Assembly (NCBI GenBank): GCA_947579605.1
Contig: OX388325.1
Coordinates: 10,163,572 to 10,227,571, forward strand
Reading direction: 5' to 3'
Source of the DNA: Athripsodes cinereus
Lineage: Eukaryota; Arthropoda; Insecta; Trichoptera; Leptoceridae
Length of the DNA: 64,000 nucleotides
How positions within the stretch are numbered: position 1 is the first letter of the stretch; each line of letters begins with the position of its first letter. Under the pieces are notes generated by a model. That model worked only from the letters and a program-made list of their open reading frames with translations, did not search any database and was not told the DNA's origin. A program made the position numbers and the translations under genes. Below, piece after piece: positions 1 to 9,478 of this stretch.

Positions 1-121
1 CCGAGTTCGCATCATAAGGTGCTGATCTATACTGAATCATTTGCTTTATTCAGTATAGATCAGCACCTGATGGTAAAACAAATTATTCAGTATAGATCAG
101 CACTTGATGATGCGAACTCGG
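1..121. repeat. Palindromic MITE-like element
   Basis: The first 37 bases (beginning CCGAGTTCGCATCAT) are the inverse of bases 85-121 with about two mismatches. A third, inverted copy of the inner motif (ATTCAGTATAGATCAG) lies at 49-69, so the stretch holds three copies of a 21-base motif in alternating orientation. It can fold into alternative hairpins. No coding sequence is seen. The window starts exactly at the left arm, so a target duplication cannot be checked. Confidence 0.7.
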
Positions 122-351
122 TCATGCGTTAGTCTTACTCAACAGTAACATAAAACATAACAATAAATATTTATCATATTTGATAATATAATAAAAATGT
201 TTTAAGATTATTTTTTTTGATAGATAAATGTAGGGCTAAAAGTGCAGTGTTGGAATTGTCAAACTAAGACAAGGGTATTATTTCCAAATTTTTAAAATGT
301 AGGGATGAACAGATAAATTATTAAATCAACGTTGCATATTAATATATTACA

Positions 352-450
352 ATTGTTTTATTTTATTATTATTGTTGTTTTATTCAACTTACTACTAATT
401 TTGTTACATCTTAATGTTTATTTTTATGAATTTGTACCAATTCACATTTG
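352..450 (+). repeat. Fragment of a non-LTR retrotransposon 3' tail
   Basis: About 100 bases match 40983-41080 at the large majority of positions, including the stretch around TTAATGTTTATTTTTAT and TTTGTACCAATTCA. The second copy continues to an (AAAT)n tail at 41174-41188. This copy lacks the tail. It lies antisense under the stop codon and last codons of the tandem-exon gene (stop at 411-413). Confidence 0.7.
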
Positions 451-2300
451 ATTATTTTAGCTCCATTTATACTGTCCATAATCGTAACACAGTGTGCCGT
501 AGCCATTGTCGTATCCGTCTCATTGTTTTCCAAGACTGCGTCTGTTCTTTCATGTGCCGATATCCTTGCCAAGTCCAATCCTAATGATTTGATAAAACGA
601 AGAAAACATATATAACAAAAACCTTATAATGCGTAGCTTTTAATATAATTTATTGAAAACATACTAAATAACATATGATTATTTTACGTACCAGATCCAT
701 TCATGCTAATTTGATATTCCTCTCCACCAATATTGTCCATAATCGTAACACCGTGTGCTGTAGCCATTGTCGAATCCGTCTCATTGTTTTCCAAGACTGC
801 ATCTGTTATTTCATGTGCCGATATCCTTGCCAAGTCCAATCCTAATGATTTGATAAAACGAAGAAAACACATATAACAAAAACCTTATAATGCGTAGCTT
901 TTAATATAATTTATTGAAAACATACTAAATAACATATGATTATTTTACGTACCAGATCCATTCATGCTAATTTGATATTCCTCTCCACCAATATTGTCCA
1001 TAATCGTAACACCGTGTGCTGTAGCCATTGTCGAATCCGTCTCATTGTTTTCCAAGACTGCGTCTGTTATTTCATGTGCCGATATCCTTGCCAAGTCCAA
1101 TCCTAATGATTTGATAAAACGAAGAAAACATATATAACAAAAACCTTATAATGCGTAGCTTTTAATATAATTTATTGAAAACATACTAAATAACATATGA
1201 TTATTTTACGTACCAGATCCATTCATGCTAATTTGATATTCCTCTCCACCAATATTGTCCATAATCGTAACACCGTGTGCTGTAGCCATTGTCGAATCCG
1301 TCTCATTGTTTTCCAAGACTGCGTCTGTTATTTCATGTGCCGATATCCTTGCCAAGTCCAATCCTAATGATTTGATAAAACGAAGAAAACATATATAACA
1401 AAAACCTTATAATGCGTAGCTTTTAATATAATTTATTGAAAACATACTAAATAACATATGATTATTTTACGTACCAGATCCATTCATGCTAATTTGATAT
1501 TCCTCTCCACCAATATTGTCCATAATCGTAACACCGTGTGCTGTAGCCATTGTCGAATCCGTCTCATTGTTTTCCAAGACTGCGTCTGTTATTTCATGTG
1601 CCGATATCCTTGCCAAGTCCAATCCTAATGATTTGATAAAACGAAGAAAACATATATAACAAAAACCTTATAATGCGTAGCTTTTAATATAATTTATTGA
1701 AAACATACTAAATAACATATGATTATTTTACGTACCAGATCCATTCATGCTAATTTGATATTCCTCTCCACCAATATTGTCCATAATCGTAACACCGTGT
1801 GCTGTAGCCATTGTCGAATCCGTCTCACTGTTTTCCAAGACTGCGTCTGTTATTTCATGTGCCGATATCCTTGCCAAGTCCAATCCTAATGATTTGATAA
1901 AACGAAGAAAACATATATAACAAAAACCTTATAATGCGTAGCTTTTAATATAATTTATTGAAAACATACTAAATAACATATGATTATTTTACGTACCAGA
2001 TCCATTCATGCTAATTTGATATTCCTCTCCACCAATATTGTCCACAATCGTAACACCGTGTGCCGTAGCCATTGTCGAATCCGTCTCATTGTTTTCCAAG
2101 ACTCCTGTTCTTTCATGTGCCGATATCCTTGCCAAGTCCAATCCTAATGATTTGATAAAACGAAGAAAACACAAATTAATAACAAAGACCTTCTAATGCG
2201 TAGCTTTTAATATAATCTATTGAAAACATACTAAATAAATGTTGTATAACTTACCAGATCTACGATAACTATGTATTTTTGAAAAATAATGAAAATCCAT
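411..2300 (-). CDS. Tandem-exon repeat protein, 8 exons, 370 aa, unknown function
   Basis: Coding exons in transcription order are 2255-2300, 1997-2143, 1736-1885, 1475-1624, 1214-1363, 953-1102, 692-841 and 411-580. Exon 1 encodes a 15-residue start (MDFHYFSKIHSYRRS) and ends TCTG|GTAAGT. Each internal exon starts after AAATCATTAG and ends ATCTG|GTACGT. All junctions are phase 1 and re-create a Gly codon (G|GA). Lengths 46+147+5x150+170 give 1113 nt, an open frame of 370 codons plus TAA. The product is seven 49-50-residue repeats (core motifs LDLARISAHE, LENNETD, MATAHGVTI, GGEEYQISMNGS), the last one diverging into a C-terminal tail. Exons 4-7 encode identical protein, exon 3 has one Asn-to-Ser change, and exon 2 and the last exon are older variants (HERT instead of HEIT). 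An in-frame TAA lies upstream of the start codon. There is no signal peptide or membrane segment, and I recognise no family. A non-functional array remains possible, but seven conserved splice-site pairs in one phase argue for a gene. Confidence 0.72.
581..2254 (-). repeat. 261-bp tandem array (150-bp exon + 111-bp intron)
   Basis: The unit repeats at exactly 261 bp: splice donors fall opposite 690-691, 951-952, 1212-1213, 1473-1474, 1734-1735 and 1995-1996. The introns between units are nearly as identical as the exons, so whole units were duplicated or homogenised recently, without selection confined to codons. The oldest sequence is at both ends of the array and the most uniform in the middle, as expected from unequal crossing-over. 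Confidence 0.93.
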
Positions 2301-2398
2301 TTCTAAAAAACCTCGTAATTATCTTCACCGAACAACACAATTTCAAACGCACCAACGGAATACGGAAACTGAATGATGAGCACGGCACGAGGCACTTG

Positions 2399-2614
2399 TT
2401 GACAAGCAATATTTTCTGCGCATGACAGAGCCAATCACAATTCAGTGTTTCTGCGCATGCGTATTTTCAAACCCTCTTCTTCTACCATTAGACGCTAGTT
2501 CACTTCTGTCTGTCTCTCTGCTCTGTATCTGTTTTGCTTGCTAGTTTACAATAAAAACATCTCACAACATCTAAATAATCAAGTTGTGTTTTCATTTGAT
2601 TTAACCACAACAAT
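2399..2614. mobile_element. Possible solo LTR upstream of the tandem-exon gene
   Basis: The stretch begins TGTTGACAAGC and ends ACCACAACA, giving the inverted TGTTG/CAACA termini usual for LTRs. It contains an AATAAA followed by a short R-like stretch. No matching target duplication was found, so the call is tentative. It starts about 100 bases upstream of the start codon at 2300, so it could hold the promoter of the tandem-exon gene. Confidence 0.3.
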
Positions 2615-2748
2615 CATATTTTGAATATATAATGTGTACTTACCTGTATTACCTATAATAATTTATGGTCCCGTAAATGAGTGGATGGCCTTTGAAAATA
2701 GAACAGAATATTATTATATATAGTTTACTCTATATGGGAAATTCGTAG

Positions 2749-2863
2749 TTCAACCCAATACATCGTGTATGTTCAGGTTCAACCCAATACATCGTGTATA
2801 TTCAGGTTCAACCCAATACATCGCGTATGTTCAGGTTCAACCCAATACATCGTCTATCTTCAG
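2749..2863. repeat. 29-bp minisatellite, about 4 copies
   Basis: The unit GTTCAACCCAATACATCG plus GTGTATGTTCAG repeats four times with a few substitutions. The same unit occurs twice at 15119-15176. Confidence 0.9.
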
Positions 2864-3106
2864 ATTTATCCTAGTAACAACAAGGAAATGATCTGTTTCC
2901 AACTCAGCGCCTCGGTAAACTCTGGTATCTGTAGTCGCCTTTCTAAGACGAGAGTCCACACACACAAGGTCTATCATCGATCTTTCATTCCCTCTCTCCC
3001 AAGTATACTGATGGATTTCTTTGTGAGCGAAAAATGTATTTGCTACAAAGAGATCACAATTAATAATATCACAATCATCACAATTATTATAATTATTATA
3101 TTTCAT
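2837..3106 (-). pseudogene. LINE endonuclease-domain fragment (RTE/BovB-like)
   Basis: The minus-strand translation holds the block HQYTWERGNERSMIDLVCVD followed by RGAELETDHFLVV. This matches the C-terminal part of the apurinic-type endonuclease domain of RTE-like non-LTR retrotransposons (the SMIDxxxV and SDHxLV signatures). Only about 60 residues remain. The reading frame runs out into the 29-bp minisatellite. Confidence 0.75.
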
Positions 3107-3184
3107 AATATCATATCATAACATAATATTTCATAATATCACAATTATTATATCCATTGTTATTTGCAATATCTAATACCTATT

Positions 3185-3720
3185 GTTTTTAATTCTTCAT
3201 TGTAGTTGTTGGGTGATAAAGGGATGGATAACATCCGAAGAATCATGGAATTGAAAGCGGCCATTTTATGTGATGTGGGGTGGCATGATGTTGAATGTAT
3301 TATTGTATCTGTATACGTAGGTTAACGATAAATTTTAAAATCGAACTTATAGTTTTTGGCTGATATAGATAAATCCAAAAAATTCAATATTCCATCTTCT
3401 TCTACATCCACTGTGAACTGGATGTTAGGATGTTGTTTGTTGAGATATATTAGAATAGAAACATGTCTAGCTGCCTCCTTGTACCTGACCAAATACAGAA
3501 AATATCATCAACATATCGATGGTAATTTGAAACATGTTGAATTAATGGATTATCCGATTCGAAAAGTGATCCATGAAGATATCTGCCATAATTGAACTTA
3601 AGAAGCATCCCATCGGTAAACCGGAAGTTTGTATATAGATTCTCCTCTTACCTACCCGTTTACTACTTCCACCCATACATTGCCTTATAACAATATCTCT
3701 GCCAATACCTTCACATATCC
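3185..3720 (-). pseudogene. Penelope-like element reverse transcriptase relic
   Basis: Read on the minus strand and allowing small frameshifts, the sequence gives in order QTSGLPMGC, SSIMADIFMDHF, a YHRYVDDIF block carrying the catalytic DD, NKQHPNIQFTVD, GILNFLDLSI, FKIYR-PTYTDTIIH and HPTSHKMAAFNSMI. These are the conserved RT blocks and the thumb of Penelope-like elements. Frameshifts and an in-frame stop (IYR*PT) show it is dead. It abuts the LINE endonuclease fragment on the same strand. Confidence 0.8.
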
Positions 3721-3916
3721 ATATTACATATCAATTTGTCATTAGTCATTAGTTATAAGTAATTATTACTGAAGATGAACATATGTGGGTCAGGCCGTGA
3801 ATTTTGCCACAAAGTGACATTAAGTGTTACATAGAATATATGTAACGATAAAATAAATGTTACACAAAAAAGTTACATAAAATTGTAAAGCTAAGTTCTC
3901 ATAAGTTAAATTTATA

Positions 3917-4660
3917 CTACTATACTATACCCTCACGCCGTGTCCCAAGCGGGGTAGGCAGAGAGAACGGAACGCCAAACAGATCTATCTCTACACACTT
4001 CCTTCGCTTCCTCCACATTCATACAGTTTCTCATACACGCACGTCGGTTCCTCTTACTCAACACGCGGCCGTCCTTGAGAATTTGATCCACGTGATCAAG
4101 CCAAGTGGTTCTCGGACGCCCGCGTTTCTTCACACCCTTTCTTTCAGATAAGTATATCCTCTTTGTCATTCTTACCTCGTTCATTCGTTCAACATGCCCA
4201 AACCACCGTAGTTTATTCACGCGCATTCTGTCCACAACACTCTTCTTGCATCCGCTCATTCTTCTAATATCCTCATTCTTCACTCTATCACGCAGCGTTT
4301 TACCAACCATTCTTCTCAACGATCGCATCTCTACTGCATTTATTCCACTTTCGTCCTTCTTCAACCACGTCCATGTCTCGCTTGCATACGTAAGTGACGG
4401 TACCAGAATGGTATTGTGCACCAGCATTTTAGCCATGTTCGACACATTGCCATTTCTGACAATGGGTCGAAGTGCACCGGCCACTTTCCTTCTTTCAATG
4501 TCCCTATCGCATCTTCCATCCCTCGTAAACATACTTCCCAAATATACAATCCATACATTCGTCACCAACTTTGATCTCGCAAATCGTTTTTTCATTCTCT
4601 CTTTCAAACACAAGAACTTTCGTCTTCATAACATTCATTTTCAAACCATTTAAATTTACA
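3917..4660 (-). pseudogene. Non-LTR retrotransposon ORF2 C-terminus and tail
   Basis: A 226-codon open frame at 3933-4613 contains YLGSMFTRDGRCDRDIERR, LVPSLTYASETW, LRWFGHVERMN and KRGRPRTTWLDHVDQIL, then ends near PAWDTA. This is the region after the RT palm in the endonuclease-RT LINEs abundant in Lepidoptera. The 3' end is a short TATAGTATAG tail (3917-3932 on the plus strand). The element is truncated at its 5' end. Other copies lie at 23274-23523 and 34052-34172, with more decayed relatives elsewhere. Confidence 0.85.
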
Positions 4661-4997
4661 GGGAGAAAAATAGAACAATGCGTGATTAAAATCAGTAATG
4701 CATGTTTATTATTGTAGTTACGGATACATAGTAAGCTACAGCTACTATGTAAATATTGTAATATTAAGTCTGATCACGGATAGAGAGCTTATAAGGTTGT
4801 TACATTTTTTTTAATTTTTTTTTTTGTTTTCAATTTTGACATTTATTTTCGAAATGTTGAACGCCTTGATCCATCTTCTTTTAGATAATGGGTCTGGTAT
4901 TTTTTTTTTCGAAATTTCGATCATATTATACTATTGAAGAATCGTCAGTATTACGCCAAGAAAATCTTCCTTTGCTTTTATTGCGTAAAAAAAATTT

Positions 4998-5163
4998 GAG
5001 TTCGTCGGTAGCCTGGAGGTAGAGTCTCGGCCTCGTGAACAGGGGGTCCGTGGTTCGATCCCAGGTGCCGGCAAATTCCCCTTTCACGACACAAGCTTTT
5101 AGCTTACTGTGAAAGGTGTATTTGGGTTTATAAAAAAACCCAGATATATCTTTTAAAAAAAAA
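4998..5163 (+). mobile_element. tRNA-derived SINE, best full copy
   Basis: The 5' part carries an A-box-like GTAGCCTGGAGGTAGAG and a perfect B box GGTTCGATCCC at 5052-5062, followed by a body (CCCCTTTCACGACACAAGC, TTTGGGTTTATA) and an A-rich 3' end. It is not a tRNA gene: no acceptor stem or anticodon arm can close. Copies occur at 16020, 18046, 23568, 26266, 44719, 57564 and 60596. Confidence 0.9.
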
Positions 5164-5329
5164 CTGATGATTTTATGTAACGTTACATTATTTTTTGTGT
5201 AACATGTTACATATTAAGCGTTACATAGCCGTTACATAAACTCACTATTTTGGTCTTTAATCAATAAAAACACATGTATTTCTAGCTAAAATCGCCATCA
5301 CATGATTACTTTAATCTTTAACTATAGTT

Positions 5330-5690
5330 TGCAATATAATTTTGTACCTTTTTATCTTAAAAAATGCTATTATAGGATCAGATTTTTTCTCAGGATTATT
5401 TAGTCTTACTGCAGGCACTTATAGGATACTAACTCCTATAAGTGTCCTATTACATACTCTTGTAGCGACTTATAAGACTGAAATATACATAAGAACGAAT
5501 GCTCTTGAGTATGTTAAGGCTTGTGAAATGCTATTATAAGTAACAGTGTCCTATGCGTCAGTTTTGTAGCGAGCTATAAGACTGAAATATAAGAACTAAT
5601 ATACCTAAGTGTGTTTAGCCTTGTGAAATGCTATTATAAGTAAAAGAGTCTACAACAATGCCTTTATAAGAGCTTTATTAGTATTGACAG
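5330..5690. repeat. Diverged tandem repeat, about 105-bp period
   Basis: The motif GCTTGTGAAATGCTATTATA recurs near 5519 and 5622, and CTTATAAGACTGAAATATA near 5469 with a slightly changed copy near 5574. Variants of CTTATAGGA occur throughout. No coding potential is seen. Confidence 0.6.
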
Positions 5691-5695
5691 ACTTA

Positions 5696-5907
5696 TAAGC
5701 TTTCGTTATAGGACTACTTTGCTAGTTGGGCACCAATGTATGGTTGACCATAGAAAAAAGCCTCGCGCTACTTTCGCAAGCAGATATTTTTGCACACAGG
5801 TCATTATTTCTGAGCTGGCAACACTTTGTACACCTATTAGGTATTACATATATCTATGATAATTTCTTTAATCTGTTAAATTGAACGTGACAGAGTCTTG
5901 GCTGTAG
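5696..5907 (+). repeat. Unclassified repeat R-A, intact copy (empty site)
   Basis: This stretch (ATAAGCTTTCGTTATAGGAC ... GAGTCTTGGCTGTA) is nearly identical to 9479-9639 joined to 11097-11158. It therefore preserves the uninterrupted state of a locus that carries an insertion at 9640-11088. Confidence 0.85.
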
Positions 5908-5939
5908 TATTGGTAAATCCAGTTCTTTCTCAGGAATCG

Positions 5940-7945
5940 GTACTTGAGACATCGTTCTTCAAAACAATTCGTTCTCGTTCGTGGAATTTGTCACGCGATT
6001 TTCACCTTAGTCTCTTTGAAAATAAAGTATTTTAAAGGCCTTTTTCCCAAAAGACGACACGAAGATTTAAATCCTTAAATCACGTTTGTGATATATGTCA
6101 CGCGATTTTAAACCTTAGTCTCTTTGAAAATAGAGTATTCTAATGGTATTTTTACCAAAACAACTTCACAAAGATTTAAATCTTTGAATCATGTTTGTTA
6201 CATTTGACACGCGATATAAAACCTTAATTCCTTTGAAAATAGAATACTCCAATGGGGTAAGTCCAAGTCAGGCGGTCCAGCACTGGTTGCTTGACCATCT
6301 CAGAAAAAAATGATATTTTGTATGCTATCACCCCAATATGTTGGTAGTTCAAAATGACAATTATTTTAATTTTATTGGTTTTAGTTTTTGTGTGGCGGCC
6401 ATATTTGTTTTACTAGGCGGAGACATTTTCGCAGTTTAAAGGGTTTGCGAAAACTTAAATATCTCAGGTCCTATTTATTTTATCAACATGAAACTAATGG
6501 CAGTTTGTTTATAAAAATATAAGCTTTAAGGTTGTATACAAACATTTTCACCTAAATATAATTTTAAGGGATGAAATATCAGTCTACATTCTTAACTCTC
6601 TTTTGTAAAAACTCCCATTTTCACGGAAAGATTTTGGACGAAGGGAAAGAGTCCACACATCAAAACTTTTTTTAACAAACAACTAGGTACTAGTTGTGTT
6701 TGGTAAACAAAATTTCAAGTCTGAGACTTGACCCCTCTTTTCAAAAAAAATTTCAAAAATTGGAAATTCTCAAAATTTTCCATTTTCCGAGCTCAATATC
6801 TCTGGTGGGGGACCAGATAAAAATTTGAAATATCACCCCATAATAGACCTGTACCATAATATTATGAGGCAAAAATTTGGAGTTTGAGATTTTACTACGA
6901 ACAGAGATATGGCAATCACAAAATGTCCAAAAATTAGTACTTCAACGGGCATACCGCATCGGCATAACTATATAGAATATAAAATTGTATACTAATATTT
7001 AATCAATGTATAATAAATAATATTTACAAAATAGAATTCTTAGTATAATACCATGTTATATAATTAAATATCTCGATTGTGTGTGTGTGTGGGAGGGGCT
7101 AAAACTCTGGGAGAACTGGCAGTCTGAATCAAAATAATGCACACTTCAGTGGGTGAATATAATGTATTAAGTCGATTAATATGTGACATGTTCTTGGCAA
7201 AAAGGACATTTTATACAAATCTAAAGGCTTACTGTTATACACACATAAAATTTAAAGCAAACTTCTTTCTGGTAGCTAATACATATGGGCATACGCATAG
7301 TCTTCAACTAATTTTGGTGTACAACGAAGAGCTGAGAGATAGCCTCACATAATTGAGGGGTGATAGTGTGATAGCGACCAGTCACAGTTATAAGTTCCAT
7401 TGGTGCGAGCTTTCTTAGAATGTTCTTCATAGGTACCCAGGTCTTATCACCTCTTGAAATTTTGAACGAGGTTCGTGGTCAGGTCCAAAATCTTTCCGTG
7501 AAAATGGGAGTTTTTACAAAAGAGAGTTAAGAATGTAGACTGAAATTTCATCCCTTAAAATTATATTTAGGTGAAAATGTTTGTAAACAACCTTAAAGCA
7601 TATATTTTTATAAACAAACTGCCATTAGTTTCATGTTGATAAAATAAATAGGACCTGAGATATTTAAGTTTTCGCAAACCCTTTAAACTGCGAAAATGTC
7701 TCCGCCTAGTAAAACAAATATGGCCGCCACACAAAAACTAAAACCAATAAAATTAAAATAATTATCATTTTGAACTACCAACATATTGGGGTGATAGCAT
7801 ACAAAATATCATTTTTTTCTGAGATGGTCAAGCAACCATTTTATTTATTTCTGGACCACCTGACTTGGACTTACCCAATGGCGTTTTTTCCAAAATAATA
7901 ACACGTAGATTTAAATCCAAGAATCTCGTTCTCAACGAAAATAAT
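5940..7945. repeat. About 108-bp tandem repeat, interrupted by a foldback element
   Basis: Landmarks GTCACGCGATTTT (5990, 6097, and a variant near 6206) and GATTTAAATC recur at 107-109 bp. The array resumes at 7882 (GCGTTTTTTCCAAAATAAT) after the element at 6256-7875. Confidence 0.75.
6256..7875. mobile_element. 1.62-kb foldback DNA transposon with TIRs of about 390 bp
   Basis: The left arm (6256 to about 6640, starting GGTAAGTCCAAGTCAGG) and the right arm (about 7480-7875) are inverse copies, nearly identical over about 390 bases. CAATGG flanks both ends (6250-6255 and 7876-7881). Removing the element restores the interrupted 108-bp tandem unit, so the boundaries are well supported. The roughly 840-bp middle has no transposase-like frame, only a 71-codon ORF at 7137-7352 that I do not recognise. 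It is a non-autonomous element. Confidence 0.88.
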
Positions 7946-9260
7946 GACTAAATTATCGACATCACGGCAATGAGATAATTTCACATTTGGTCCAAATTTT
8001 TATTCAAGTTTTCAATGTACCTGCACAGGTAGTTAGAAATTAATGATGAAGTAAATGATTTTATGAGAATATTTATATTAACACAGAAATAAATTTGCTG
8101 TTTTTACGGCAGGTTACCGTCCGGGATCCCGTACATTATGGGAACCTTGCGCAAATTACTGAAAATATTGAACTTTTATAGCTCGGATTTAAAATTAAGG
8201 GAGTAAAAATAAGACAAGCGTCAGTGTCACTTTATTTTTATTAATATTTTTATATATTAGACTCCTGTAGATCTCTCAAACTAGACACAAATTCAGAACA
8301 CAAAGGTATATCACATAGTAACTTATTATATAGATGGGTTTACATATAATGTATTGCAGCTATGACAAAAAAAATATTATATCATTATATAGGGATATGA
8401 ATAAAATATAATATATTATTAATATAATAACTTATTTTTCAAATAAAAAGTATTTAAAATTTATGCACATGCACGATGTGGTATTTATATCTATCACCGT
8501 TGTAATACCGCGATCCACAATGTGAACTGTCCTTTACATACAAAATCCTTATGTGCATCACGAAAAACAAGGGATTTATAATGTGAATTTGTTTTTTACT
8601 TGAAACTTCGCGCAATTTCTTTGTGTTTTTTATAATAAAATACAAGTTGGCAGTATTATCTAAGTGTGATATAGGTATATTATTTTAGCGATATATTCAT
8701 TTACCTTGCCAGAAATGTACCTTTATTGATACAAAAAGAAATGTCTTAATTATACTACCTCTAATAAAATAAGCTTTTGCGGTCTTTTTTCCACATGAAT
8801 GATATTTCTATGTATTTAAATGAAGAAATAAAAGCTGGCAGCATACTTAAAACAAAAAAAAATGTCATTTTATGCAAAATAGAAAAAGAATTTTATACAA
8901 AATGCCGTTATGCACAATTGTGCATAACGCGGGAACACGAATATATTTTAGGTTTTTTTTATTTTGGTGGTAATAAAAAGTATAATAAATGGAAAAATAA
9001 CGAAATCAAGTGTAATTTTATTAAACAAGATACTTTTTTTGTTAAAATATGATGACATTTTTACATTTTGCTTTAAAAAGCTACCAAAGAGGTAGGGAAC
9101 AATGTCAAATTTGTATGGGGCGCAGAATGAAGGGTACTTATAAAATTCAAATTTAATAGTTATAAATTGATGAAAAATTAACATCTTCCGATAATTTAAT
9201 CAAAAATATATGCAACTTAAGATTAAATCATAAGTTTTTTCGCAATAATATTCGTATATT
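7946..9260. other. Gene-free AT-rich stretch
   Basis: I see no gene, splice-bounded exon or recognisable transposon in this stretch. The small frames near 8454-9184 are low-complexity AT-rich sequence. Confidence 0.6.
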
Positions 9261-9261
9261 T

Positions 9262-9412
9262 TTTTATTTTTTTATTTATTTATTTATTCATTCTTTACTG
9301 TACATTGATAAAAAACAATTACATAAAAGGTATACATTCAAATTAAATACAATCAATATACAGAGGGCGAGTTTATCGCAAAGGCGCGATCTCTTCCAAC
9401 TAACCCAAATAT
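9262..9412 (-). mobile_element. Non-LTR retrotransposon 3' end (family with TTGCGATAAACTCGCC)
   Basis: On the minus strand the sequence reads TTGGAAGAGATCGCGCC, GCGATAAACTCGCCCTCTG, then ACAGTAAAGAATAAATAAAT. This is the 3'-UTR and tail of a family also present at 17683-17802, 19880-19960, 27500-27560, 51808-51950, 57400-57500 and 57500-57790. Confidence 0.85.
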
Positions 9413-9478
9413 TTATGTAATATGAAAGTGAGGAACCATCGGTTATTTTTACAATAAGCAACTTTTTTGGTTTTAGGC

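Noticed and set aside
684..2174. Separate 61-62-residue ORFs at 684-872 and 1989-2174
   Set aside because: Their first residues are intron sequence and their stop codon is in the next intron (GTACGTAA). They are single exons of the tandem-exon gene, not small genes.
581..2254. CRISPR-like regular repeat
   Set aside because: Units of 261 bp with almost identical spacers in a eukaryotic context with splice signals; not a CRISPR array.
2749..3121. 118-codon plus-strand ORF over the minisatellite
   Set aside because: The repeat lacks stops in this frame and the rest is antisense to a LINE fragment; no protein-like composition.
4105..4653. 182-codon plus-strand ORF
   Set aside because: Antisense of the LINE ORF2 fragment, which has recognisable motifs on the minus strand.
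5030..5065. Possible tRNA gene at the B box
   Set aside because: No acceptor stem or anticodon loop can be formed, and the sequence recurs eight times with a common body and A-rich end, so it is a SINE.
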